Part shown: positions 8,497-15,524 of the stretch, piece after piece
Position numbering within the stretch: the first letter of the stretch is position 1
How the letters are laid out: every line of letters begins with the position of its first letter
Origin: JBLNBU01 sp050260215
GTDB taxonomy: Bacteria; Pseudomonadota; Alphaproteobacteria; Rhodospirillales; Magnetospirillaceae
Direction of reading: 5' to 3'
Assembly: GCA_050260215.1 (NCBI GenBank)
Contig: JBLNBU010000229.1
Span: 1-16,435 of the forward strand
Length of the DNA stretch: 16,435 bases
Notes under the pieces: model-generated
What the model was told of the DNA's origin: nothing
The model's database searches: none
Seen by the model: the letters and a program-made list of their open reading frames with translations, nothing else
Program-made: the position numbers and the translations under genes

Positions 8497-9960
8497 TCAG
8501 CCCTCAGCCTCGTCCGTGTCCCAGGCATCTTCGCCGTCATCCCCCAATTCCTCGTCGCGCTCGGCATCTTCATCGGGGACAGCTTCAGGCGAGGCCACCG
8601 CCTCATCTTTGGGCGCGCGGGACTTCACTGGGGGGGCGTCATACCCGGCGGGACAGGTGAAAATTTCAGGCCGGGTACCGAGTTCAAGGAACTGGTCGGA
8701 GGACACCGCCACCTTAATCGTGACCTCGCCGCCGCAGATAAGGGCCATGTAGGCGAGGTGCAGAGTGCGCCATTGCTCATTGTACCAGCTCTTGCAGATT
8801 TTTCGCCTGGCCCGGTGCGCCTTCTTGTCATCCTCCAACAACGTCGTGCCGTCGGTCGTGAACACGACGTGGGGCTCCATGGTGGCTTGTGGCCGGTCGC
8901 CTAGGACAATGCGGGCAAGCACCGCATAGTGCCAGTGCAGGGAAATCTCCCTGCTGCCGTCCTCGGCCTTGCGCCCTTTGGTGCCGCCTAGGGCCTTGCG
9001 ACGGGGCTTTCCATCAGCGTCGATGAACCGTACTTGATCCCGTGTGGCGCCGGGCTGATACCAACACAGGTTCCCTGAAGCCAACCGTGCCGCCGCCAGC
9101 TGCTGGCGTTGGCAGTGTCGCTCCCATGCCTGGCGCAACAAGCGGGTCGCCATGTTCTGGGCATCCCTAGGCAAGATGCCGAAGCCCGCCTTTCCTTGCA
9201 GGAAGTTCTCAATTTTCACCTGAGCTTTCATCCTGGCGGTGACACTGGACGGCAGGTCGGCCTGCAATTCATCCAGGGCGGCAAAGGTCAGGATAAAGCG
9301 GTCGTAGCGGACGAATGGCCAGGCGAACGCCTGCTCGAGCGCGTCCAGCTTGGACTCGCTGACGTCGAACTCGTAAATGCGAAGGCGCTCCGGCAACCGA
9401 AGCAGGGGATGGGCGTTTGAAACCAGGGTTTCCTCGCGGGCCACCACACCGTGAGCACCCTCGTAATGGTTCCGGACCCATGCGCCGACCGCACTCGGGG
9501 TAACGGCCTTCGGAACTTTGTCGCGGTCCAGCACCTTCAGCAGGCGAGCCAGGCCGGTCGCCCAGGACTCATCGAAAGAGATGGCGTTCTGGCGCCCGAC
9601 CTCGATGGGAACTTGGTGGCGCGGCACGTCGTCGAGGATAATGGGCTGGATGAACTCCTCCACGGGGATGCCGTGACCTTCGGCGACCTCGACCGCCCGG
9701 CTGATTTCGTTCAACACGCCATTCTTCTTGGCAGAATTCTTTGAGATGACCGCGATTGTCTTTACGACCTCGGTGTCCATCACCTCGCCAATGCGCGACC
9801 AGAACCGTTCCCCGCCGATCAGCTTTGTCGCCTCGGACCACACCTCGTAGCCCTGGTTGGCCAACTGGATGCCCAGCCATTCCGCAAAGCCCTTGTCCTC
9901 GGGCATGGCGTGGCTCAGGAACAGCAATGTACGAGCACTCGTGTCTGGGGTAGGTGACAT
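8497..9960 (-). CDS. TIR-APAZ protein, NADase effector of SPARTA
   Basis: 487 residues, first gene of the two-gene operon. The TIR domain (about 10-140) begins LLFLSHAMPEDKGFAEWLG and continues with GYEVWSEATKLIGGERFW; Glu85 in GVLNEISRA is the likely catalytic glutamate by position. The APAZ region (about 170-435) is the family-specific partner surface for short pAgo, with the recognisable KSWYNEQWRTLHLAYMAL near its end (390-407). Known of SPARTA: the heterodimer oligomerises on guide-target recognition, its TIR domains hydrolyse NAD+ and the infected cell stops or dies. Residues 452-487 form a strongly acidic tail (18 Asp/Glu in 36), which may lie in the nucleic-acid channel as an autoinhibitor. 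The ATG at 9960 has no clear Shine-Dalgarno and sits 8 nt from a palindrome. Confidence 0.9.
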   Translation of the reverse strand: MSPTPDTSARTLLFLSHAMPEDKGFAEWLGIQLANQGYEVWSEATKLIGGERFWSRIGEVMDTEVVKTIAVISKNSAKKNGVLNEISRAVEVAEGHGIPVEEFIQPIILDDVPRHQVPIEVGRQNAISFDESWATGLARLLKVLDRDKVPKAVTPSAVGAWVRNHYEGAHGVVAREETLVSNAHPLLRLPERLRIYEFDVSESKLDALEQAFAWPFVRYDRFILTFAALDELQADLPSSVTARMKAQVKIENFLQGKAGFGILPRDAQNMATRLLRQAWERHCQRQQLAAARLASGNLCWYQPGATRDQVRFIDADGKPRRKALGGTKGRKAEDGSREISLHWHYAVLARIVLGDRPQATMEPHVVFTTDGTTLLEDDKKAHRARRKICKSWYNEQWRTLHLAYMALICGGEVTIKVAVSSDQFLELGTRPEIFTCPAGYDAPPVKSRAPKDEAVASPEAVPDEDAERDEELGDDGEDAWDTDEAEG

Positions 9961-9967
9961 GTGGTTG

Positions 9968-9983
9968 CCACAATATTTTGTGG
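9968..9983. promoter_or_regulatory. Palindrome between SPARTA promoter and start codon (operator or RNA hairpin)
   Basis: CCACAATATTTTGTGG is an inverted repeat with seven of eight pairs matching. It lies 8 nt before the TIR-APAZ ATG and just after the predicted transcription start. It could be a repressor operator, or a leader hairpin limiting translation of an mRNA without a visible ribosome site. It is AT-rich at its centre in an otherwise GC-rich setting. Confidence 0.5.
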
Positions 9984-9993
9984 TGGTTGGCGG

Positions 9994-10022
9994 AGCATAG
10001 CGCTAGAAACACGGCCGTGCAA
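9994..10022 (-). promoter_or_regulatory. Predicted sigma70-like promoter of the SPARTA operon
   Basis: Read on the minus strand, TTGCAC (10022-10017) and TATGCT (9999-9994) are separated by exactly 17 bp, each with four or more consensus matches. Transcription would start near 9987 and give a leader of about 27 nt. This is the best promoter match I found in the window. Confidence 0.6.
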
Positions 10023-10152
10023 GGGCAGCTCGCCAGCGAGTTGAACTGCCTGAGGCAAGAAGTTCCCCTCGCCATGAAATCGTCCAAAGATTGTTTCCAA
10101 GCCTGGGCAATATCGACAAGACAGACTCATACTGCTACCTTAGCCCGGGTAA

Positions 10153-10164
10153 AGGGTTAACCCT
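10153..10164. promoter_or_regulatory. Perfect 12-bp palindrome upstream of the TIR-SLOG-ThsB genes
   Basis: AGGGTTAACCCT is perfectly self-complementary and ends 22 nt before the ATG at 10187, where an operator would sit. Its GGGTTAAC half is identical to the core of the repeats at 4911-4946. I see no strong -35/-10 pair for this operon; weak candidates lie between 10090 and 10140. Confidence 0.45.
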
Positions 10165-10186
10165 GCCCCCGTCTGGGACTCGCTTC

Positions 10187-11353
10187 ATGTCCGCCATCTA
10201 CAATCTTGGATTTCTCGGACAGCCAGCCGACCATGTCGAAGCCAAGCTGCGTGTAACGCTTGGCCGGATGGTAGGGGAATTCGGCCTGACCCTTGGCGTC
10301 GAGGTCAGCTTGTCGGGACCCGCGTTCACCCCGAAACCGGGCATGGCGGCGGCGGCCCTGCATTTTGGGTTCACGGGGGCAAAGGACACGCCAGAACTGA
10401 CTAGGCTGGTGCGCCAGCAAGTCCCAATAATCCCCATAGTTTCCGGCCTGACGGAATTCGGCGTCGAGACCCCGCCTGCTCTCCGTCACCTGAATGGTCT
10501 CGACCTCAAAAGCCAGGATGAGGATTACACTGCCGTGGCGGCGGCTTTGCTGGAATGCGTGGGACTGCTGCCCCGTCGGCGACAGGTTTTCGTCAGCTAT
10601 CGGCGCACGGAGTCGCGGTTAGCCGCGGTACAGCTGTTCGAGGAGTTGAGCGCGCGCAAGTTCGACGTCTTTCTCGACACCCACGATGTGCTGGCTGGCA
10701 AAAAATTCCAGGAGGAACTTTGGCACCGGCTGTCGGACTCGGACGTGGTGGTGATGCTCCATACGCCCGACTACTTCAACAGCTCGTGGACGGCTCAGGA
10801 ATTTTACAAGGCGCTGGGCAAGCGCATCAGCATCTTGCGGGTAGAGTGGCCGTCAATGACGGTGGCGCCGAAGGTTGCCACGGCCACCGCCACGACCATG
10901 AGGCTGGGTGTTCACGACCTCGCGACGACTGGTGAACTGTCCCCGGACGCCCTGACAGCTATCTGCTGTCAGGTCGAGACAGTGCGGAGCAAGAGCATCG
11001 CGGTCCGCCAGGCATACCTCGCGGGCTGGATCAAGAGCGAGGTCGAGGCCATCCAAGGTGTCGTGGAAGGGGTCGGCCCTCATCGCTCCACGGTCATCCG
11101 CCTCAGCGGCGGTACCAGGGTTCTGGCCTTCACCAGCCTGGGCATTCCCACTGCTGAATGCCTACATGAAGCCGCCATCAATTCGGAGGATGGCGTCAAC
11201 GGCGCCCACGCGCTTGTGTACGACACCAAGGGCTGCCCGCCACGGGTCCTTGAACATCTCAAATGGCTGGGCGCCCATATCCCCGTTGTGCGTTGCATCG
11301 CTGCCCACGAGCTTAACTGGGTACTTCCTGATTGGGAGGCTCCCACGCAATGA
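10187..11353 (+). CDS. TIR-domain protein, probable NADase effector, with two unassigned flanking domains
   Basis: 388 residues from ATG 10187. The frame is open back to a TTG at 10091, but the ATG is preferred although its ribosome site (GGGA) is weak. Residues 1-130 are unassigned and contain an alternating beta/alpha stretch (PIIPIVSGL, then LRHLNGLDL, then ALLECVGLLPRRR). The TIR domain spans about 132-225: QVFVSYRRTES, FDVFLDTHDVLAGKKFQEELWHRL, SDVVVMLHTPDYFNSSW, with Glu205 in WTAQEFYKAL as candidate catalytic residue. Residues 280-388 (STVIRLSGGTRVLAFTSLG…) are a second unassigned alpha/beta region. Bacterial TIR domains cleave or cyclise NAD+. The gene overlaps the next by ATGA, a sign of translational coupling with the SLOG protein. 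It could be a defence effector or a signal-producing enzyme; the sequence does not decide which. Confidence 0.8.
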   Translation: MSAIYNLGFLGQPADHVEAKLRVTLGRMVGEFGLTLGVEVSLSGPAFTPKPGMAAAALHFGFTGAKDTPELTRLVRQQVPIIPIVSGLTEFGVETPPALRHLNGLDLKSQDEDYTAVAAALLECVGLLPRRRQVFVSYRRTESRLAAVQLFEELSARKFDVFLDTHDVLAGKKFQEELWHRLSDSDVVVMLHTPDYFNSSWTAQEFYKALGKRISILRVEWPSMTVAPKVATATATTMRLGVHDLATTGELSPDALTAICCQVETVRSKSIAVRQAYLAGWIKSEVEAIQGVVEGVGPHRSTVIRLSGGTRVLAFTSLGIPTAECLHEAAINSEDGVNGAHALVYDTKGCPPRVLEHLKWLGAHIPVVRCIAAHELNWVLPDWEAPTQ

Positions 11354-11976
11354 GCGCCATTTTTCTGTCGGCCAGCGTGCCGGAGCCCGGTCGCGGAGAC
11401 TACTGTGAAACGGCCGATGTAACCTTGATCCAGTTCGCGGTCTCGGCCCTGGTGACCGTGGCTCTGGGGCGGCGCCTTATCGTGTGGGGCGGCCATCCCG
11501 GCATCACACCCGTCATCCGCACCGCCGCCGAGGATCTCGGCGTCGATTACTCCGCATGGGTGAGGTTGTACCAGAGCCGCTACTTCGATGGGAAGTTCCC
11601 GGACCACAACAAGGCGTTTGGGAACGTCACCTACACCGACAGCGTGGCCGACGACAAGGTGGCGAGCCTGACTCTGATGCGCCGGGAGATGATTAGAGCC
11701 TACGACTACGATGCTGCCGTCCTGATCGGCGGCATGGATGGCACGGAAGCCGAAGTTGAGATGTTTGCCGAACTCCAACCGAAGGCACCCATCATCACTG
11801 TGGCCTCGACCGGCGGCGCCGCCCTGAAGGTCCACGAGAAGTTACATACGCTCGATGACGCGACCGCTCTGTCGCTGGACTACCTCGGCCTGTTCTACCG
11901 GAGCCTAAAAATTGACCCGCGGGACAAACGTTGCGATAGCAGCGCCAGGACCGGCGGCAGCTCTTCCACTTCCTGA
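11350..11976 (+). CDS. Stand-alone SLOG-superfamily protein, predicted nucleotide-signal sensor
   Basis: 208 residues from the ATG at 11350, which overlaps the preceding stop (ATGA). Rossmann-like pattern: a first strand IFLSAS (4-9), then RRLIVWGGHPGITPVI (41-56) with the glycine-rich loop typical of SLOG proteins, AVLIGGMDGTEAEVEMF (123-139) with the second signature, and ITVASTGGAALK (149-160). SLOG domains bind nucleotides or nucleotide-derived signals; in Thoeris the SLOG part of ThsA senses the cyclic ADP-ribose product of ThsB. Here the domain is alone and would have to act through a partner, most simply the co-translated TIR protein before it. The tail after residue 185 is Ser/Gly-rich and probably disordered. 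A nucleotide-processing role (LOG-like hydrolase) is the alternative. Confidence 0.75.
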   Translation: MSAIFLSASVPEPGRGDYCETADVTLIQFAVSALVTVALGRRLIVWGGHPGITPVIRTAAEDLGVDYSAWVRLYQSRYFDGKFPDHNKAFGNVTYTDSVADDKVASLTLMRREMIRAYDYDAAVLIGGMDGTEAEVEMFAELQPKAPIITVASTGGAALKVHEKLHTLDDATALSLDYLGLFYRSLKIDPRDKRCDSSARTGGSSSTS

Positions 11977-11988
11977 CCAGGACTTCCC

Positions 11989-12486
11989 ATGGCCCGTCGA
12001 TGCTTCTTCAGCTTTCACTATGTTCCTGACAACTGGCGCGCAAGTCAGGTCAGGCAAATTGGCGCAATTGAGGGTAACCAAGCCGTTTCTGACAATTCGT
12101 GGGAAAGCATTAAGAAAGGCGGAGATGCGGCCATAAAAAAATGGATTGCGGAACAAATGGAGCGCCGTACATGCGCCATTGTACTGGCTGGATCAAATAC
12201 GGCTAACCGGAAGTGGATAAACTATGAAATAATAAAAGCATGGAATGACGGGCTCGGCGTTGTTGGGATTTATATTCACGGCCTGAAGAACTCAGATGGA
12301 AATATATCTGAAAAAGGCAATAACCCATTCGATTACATAACGTATGGAGGCGCCGGAAAAAAGCTGTCATCTATAGTAAAATGCTATAACCCGCAAGGAG
12401 CTAATAGTAAGGATAGATATGATTGGATTAAGGAGCATATTTCTAATGCTGTGGAGGAGGCTATCAAAATACGCTCAGAAAATTGA
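11989..12486 (+). CDS. ThsB-like TIR protein (DUF1863/Thoeris ThsB-TIR family)
   Basis: 165 residues, a single-domain length usual for the family. It starts 12 nt after the SLOG stop, with AGGA as ribosome site. Signatures: RRCFFSFHYVPDNWRASQVR (3-22), the conserved SDNSWESIKKGG (34-45), AAIKKWIAEQM, CAIVLAGSNTANRKWINYEI (62-81) and GVVGIYIHGLK. Glu80 in KWINYEI is the likely catalytic glutamate. In Thoeris, ThsB detects phage infection and converts NAD+ to a signal nucleotide. No ThsA gene is near it. Its DNA is visibly AT-richer than the rest of the window, with many AAA, AAT and ATA codons, so it was probably acquired separately from the two genes before it. Position and strand still fit a single operon. 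Confidence 0.85.
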   Translation: MARRCFFSFHYVPDNWRASQVRQIGAIEGNQAVSDNSWESIKKGGDAAIKKWIAEQMERRTCAIVLAGSNTANRKWINYEIIKAWNDGLGVVGIYIHGLKNSDGNISEKGNNPFDYITYGGAGKKLSSIVKCYNPQGANSKDRYDWIKEHISNAVEEAIKIRSEN

Positions 12487-12509
12487 TCCTCTCTGCCTGA
12501 CCGTTCGAG

Positions 12510-12563
12510 CGTGGCCGCTAAACGCCACGACGGCATCTGCAATGCTATCGATAATAGGCATTG
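12510..12563. repeat. Two short inverted repeats in the gap between convergent genes
   Basis: CGTGGC (12510-12515) pairs with GCCACG (12524-12529). CAATGC (12540-12545) pairs with GCATTG (12558-12563) around an AT-rich centre containing TATCGATA. They lie between the ThsB-like gene and the 3' end of the opposite-strand gene and may end transcripts. There is no T run, so the terminator role is uncertain. Confidence 0.3.
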
Positions 12564-12612
12564 GTTTAGAGAACGTCGTTGGTGGGCGCCATGCCGATCT
12601 TCCAGTCCGCTC

Positions 12613-13854
12613 TCAGCCCTCCACCGCCTCCTCGAACGGGTCATATTCCTGTTCATCCACACCGTAATCGGCATCGCCGACCAAGCGGTCATAATTCTCC
12701 GCCAGCCACTCCGGTGACCCAACCGGCGGACCGGGGCGCCACGGCTCCTGCAGGCCATCGCGCCCATGGAAGACGGATTGCCAGTTCTCCCGGATGTCCT
12801 CGTACAGCGGCTTGACCCGCGCAGCGGCATTGCTGAACAGGGCCTTGTCGCTGGGTTCGGCACTGACGGCGGATGCGACGGAGGATAGCAGATTGGGGAA
12901 GTAGCTGTTCTTGCGCCCTGAAATCGTCACCAGCCGGTTCGCCGCGGTCGAGCGCGGCCTCCAGCCGTGAACGAGGTTGCACATCGCCCAGGCGAAGCTG
13001 AAATTGGGAAGCGAGGCCAGCTTGAGCCGTCGCGGACGCGACTTCCACTCCCGGCCCTTGGTTTCGAGCCACGAGACACTGCTCGCAAGGAAATCCTTGG
13101 ACGACTCGCTGCGGTCGAAATCCACCACCGCTCGCGCCGCCATTATGGGGCCGTAGGCGATCCCTTTGAAGCCGTGCATCGGAGCCTTCTCGGGCACCGT
13201 CTCGCCGTTCATCACCGCTTCCTCGGTCCAGTCCTCGAGCTTCTCGGCGATCCTGGCGGTGATGTCCGTGACCAGCTTCCGCCGCGGCGTTCCCAGCACG
13301 AGCTCGAATTTGGCATCGGCGAGGAGGTCGGTGACGACGGTGGTGAGGGCCCGCACCCCCGCGCGTTCCCCGGTCGAGGCGGCGGGGCGCTCCCGCAGCG
13401 CCTCGACGACGAACTCTAGCGCCAACAAGCCGGGCAGATCCTGAAAGTGGGCATCGGCGCGCTCGAGCGCCCGAATGCTCTTGTTCAGGGTGGCGCCAAA
13501 CTCGATCAGCTCCGCGATGGCGCGGCCCTCGGAGGTGGTCATCTTGGTCGTGGTGAGGTGCGCCCGAAGCCCTTCGTAGAGCCGCCAGCAGGCCGCGAGG
13601 TCGCGGGCCAGGTTTTGCCGCCTGGCCGAGGTGGTGGCGCCGAAGTCGATCGCGACCGAGTGCAGGCCGTGGTTGAGGAGGTCCTCCCACCGGGCGATGT
13701 CCAACTCGCTCTCGCGGGCAAGCAACCGTCCCAGTAGGCCCTCGGCATCCTTGGCCCATTTCCGTTCGATCGTCTGCGGCGAAAAGTCCACTTGGGGGAG
13801 GCTCTCATGCCAATTGTAGGGTTTCGCTCGCGCCTTTGTACCCGTACCCCCCAC
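12613..13854 (-). CDS. Unrecognised 413-residue protein, possibly 5'-truncated
   Basis: Long open frame with good coding character, starting in this reading at a GTG (13854) without an obvious ribosome site. I do not recognise the family. It looks mostly helical: repeated Ala/Leu/Arg stretches (LARDLAACWRLYEGLRAHL, 82-100; IAELIEFGATLNKSIRALERA, about 113-133), a more mixed region with ITARIAEKLEDWTEEAV (198-214), aromatic NFSFAWAMCNLVHGWRP (284-300) and an acidic C-terminus. No signal peptide or membrane segment is seen, so it is probably cytosolic. It converges on the defence operon. Its presumed 5' end falls beside a possible left end of the ISL3 unit, so the true N-terminus may have been cut off by insertion. 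A role in defence is possible from location alone. Confidence 0.6.
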   Translation of the reverse strand: MGGTGTKARAKPYNWHESLPQVDFSPQTIERKWAKDAEGLLGRLLARESELDIARWEDLLNHGLHSVAIDFGATTSARRQNLARDLAACWRLYEGLRAHLTTTKMTTSEGRAIAELIEFGATLNKSIRALERADAHFQDLPGLLALEFVVEALRERPAASTGERAGVRALTTVVTDLLADAKFELVLGTPRRKLVTDITARIAEKLEDWTEEAVMNGETVPEKAPMHGFKGIAYGPIMAARAVVDFDRSESSKDFLASSVSWLETKGREWKSRPRRLKLASLPNFSFAWAMCNLVHGWRPRSTAANRLVTISGRKNSYFPNLLSSVASAVSAEPSDKALFSNAAARVKPLYEDIRENWQSVFHGRDGLQEPWRPGPPVGSPEWLAENYDRLVGDADYGVDEQEYDPFEEAVEG

Positions 13855-13910
13855 AAACGTCGAGATCCCCGGTTGCTACGATTCGCCTCGTTGTTTCGGC
13901 GAGGAGTGCA

Positions 13911-14186
13911 ATGGCGGTTGCGGTCAATAGTTTGGCGGGCATTCCCGACGCCAGCTTCGCGGCTGAGCTTCGGGCCTATGTCGACGCCGGCCGGCGACCC
14001 GGTCCCTTCCTCACCTCGCTCTTGAGCAACGACCTGCGTGGCGCTGTCGCGGTCGCCGACCCGGACAACCGGGGACGCATCGCCGACTGGATCGAGTTCT
14101 GCGACGGCCATCTGCCGATGGCCAGCTGGGGCAGCGCTGCGATCGTCGAGAACTGGCTCTTCCGGCGCAGCCGGGGTGAGCTTTGA
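13911..14186 (+). CDS. Small conserved hypothetical protein, first gene of the transposon unit
   Basis: 91 residues from the ATG at 13911, chosen over an upstream in-frame start because GAGGAG precedes it by five bases. The pattern FLTSLLSNDLRGAVAVADPDN (33-53), then IADWIEFCDGHLP and WGSAAIVENWL, matches a small family I recall from proteobacterial mobile elements and phages, with no known function. It appears compact and helical. It ends 13 nt before the transposase start, so the genes are almost certainly co-transcribed. A regulatory or helper role in transposition is inference from position only. Confidence 0.75.
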   Translation: MAVAVNSLAGIPDASFAAELRAYVDAGRRPGPFLTSLLSNDLRGAVAVADPDNRGRIADWIEFCDGHLPMASWGSAAIVENWLFRRSRGEL

Positions 14187-14199
14187 AAGGAGAGCGAAG

Positions 14200-15489
14200 A
14201 TGAAGGATACCATGACGCAAGACTATTTGGGGGCCGAGGTGTCGGCGGGCGCCCTGCTGGGCCTGCCGGCGCTTCGGCCGATTGCGGTGCGTCGCAACGG
14301 CGCGCGCACCGAAACCGATGTCGCCTATTACCGCTGCCAGGTGGCCCAGGAGCAGGGCAAGCCCTGCGAGGGCTGCGTGGTGCACGACCGCCGTCCGGCC
14401 AAGCGGTGCTGGCCCGACGTCCCCCACCGCGGCCCGGTCGGTCTGCGGCCGGTGCCGGTGCGGCTGCGCAAGGACGGCTGCACCGGCATGCCCGGGGAGC
14501 CGGAGTGCATCAGCCCCCGCTTCAACATGACCAAGTCGGCGGCGGCGTGGATCTTGCTCGAATCGATGGACGAGACCTTTGCCCGGGTGGCGGACAAGGT
14601 CGGCTGTGCTGCCGGCCGGCCGGGGCAGATCTTCGCCGCCATCCGGCCGGCGTTGGATGCCTGGCAGCCGTCCGAGCTGCCGCGGCGCATCGGCATCGAC
14701 GGCGTCCACACCCACGACGGCACCTACACGGTGATCGCCGGGTTGGAGCCCAACGGCAAGCACAAGGGGGAAGTGCTGGAATTGCTCGATACCCATGACC
14801 CGAAGAAGGTCAAGGAGAAACTGGAAAACTGGCCCGGCCGCGACACGGTCGAGGTGGTGGCGCTGGACCCCAGCAGCAGTCTGCGCGAGGTCGTCAGGGC
14901 GGTGTTTCCCAATGCCCGCCTGGTGGTGGACAAGCGCCACGTCCAGCGCCGCGGGTTGACCTGCGCCCATGCGGTGCGCAAGCGCCATGCCGGGGCCATC
15001 GACAAGAAGCGGTCGCGCAATGCGGCGGAGGCGCCGGCCAAGAAGGCTCTGGCGCGCGCCCTCGACAAGCGGGTGGCGGACCTGAATGAGGCCGACCACG
15101 CGGTCATTGCCGCCGCCGGGCCTCTGGTGGGGTTGGCCTACACCGCCAAGGAACAGTTCTCCGCCATTTACGACTCCTGCCACGCACCGTCCGAGGCGGC
15201 CGACGCGGTCGAGGCGTGGTGGCGGGGGCTCGATCCCGCCCTGCTCGACTTCTTCCGCCCGGCCTACCTGCTGGTCAGCCGGACCTGGGGCGCGGAATTT
15301 CGGGAGTATTTCCGGGTCAGCCCGCGGGTCACCACCGCCTTTGTCGAAGCCTGCAACCGCACCCTGCGCGGCTTCGAGGCCGATGCCCGCGGCAATGCCG
15401 GCCACGCCCGGCTGCGAGCCCAGATGCTCTTCCGCTTCGGCGCCCTCAGCGCCGACCAGCTGACGGCCTGGCTGGCCGCCGCTCTCTAA
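14200..15489 (+). CDS. ISL3-family DDE transposase
   Basis: 429 residues from the ATG at 14200, with AAAGGAGA about seven bases before it; the frame is open back to 14038, but those residues read like noise. An N-terminal Cys/His-containing DNA-binding part (CQVAQEQGKPCEGC…) precedes the ISL3-type RNase H-like core: Asp167 in RRIGIDGVHTHDG, Asp223 in VVALDPSSSLREVV, the hallmark FPNARLVVDKRHVQRR (236-251), and Glu383 in TAFVEACNRTLRGFEADARGNAG. The acidic triad is complete, so the enzyme may be active. Family members move insertion sequences by cutting at short terminal inverted repeats. The extra genes on both sides are more than the simplest ISL3 elements carry. Confidence 0.9.
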   Translation: MKDTMTQDYLGAEVSAGALLGLPALRPIAVRRNGARTETDVAYYRCQVAQEQGKPCEGCVVHDRRPAKRCWPDVPHRGPVGLRPVPVRLRKDGCTGMPGEPECISPRFNMTKSAAAWILLESMDETFARVADKVGCAAGRPGQIFAAIRPALDAWQPSELPRRIGIDGVHTHDGTYTVIAGLEPNGKHKGEVLELLDTHDPKKVKEKLENWPGRDTVEVVALDPSSSLREVVRAVFPNARLVVDKRHVQRRGLTCAHAVRKRHAGAIDKKRSRNAAEAPAKKALARALDKRVADLNEADHAVIAAAGPLVGLAYTAKEQFSAIYDSCHAPSEAADAVEAWWRGLDPALLDFFRPAYLLVSRTWGAEFREYFRVSPRVTTAFVEACNRTLRGFEADARGNAGHARLRAQMLFRFGALSADQLTAWLAAAL

Positions 15490-15524
15490 TCCCCCGCTTC
15501 TTTCCCAACCCAAAGGAGGTTCCC

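Noticed and set aside
10187..12486. Classical Thoeris (ThsA + ThsB)
   Set aside because: A ThsB-like protein is present but no SIR2-SLOG or other known ThsA is seen; the SLOG is separate and paired with a TIR protein.
12689..13759. 356-residue frame overlapping the unknown 413-residue gene in another minus-strand frame
   Set aside because: Extremely Arg/Gly/Ala-rich composition; the 413-residue frame has a far more natural protein composition.
14011..15513. 500-residue minus-strand open frame
   Set aside because: It is the complement of the ISL3 transposase, which has clear motifs and a ribosome site; the minus frame is His/Gly/Arg-rich noise typical of GC-rich shadows.
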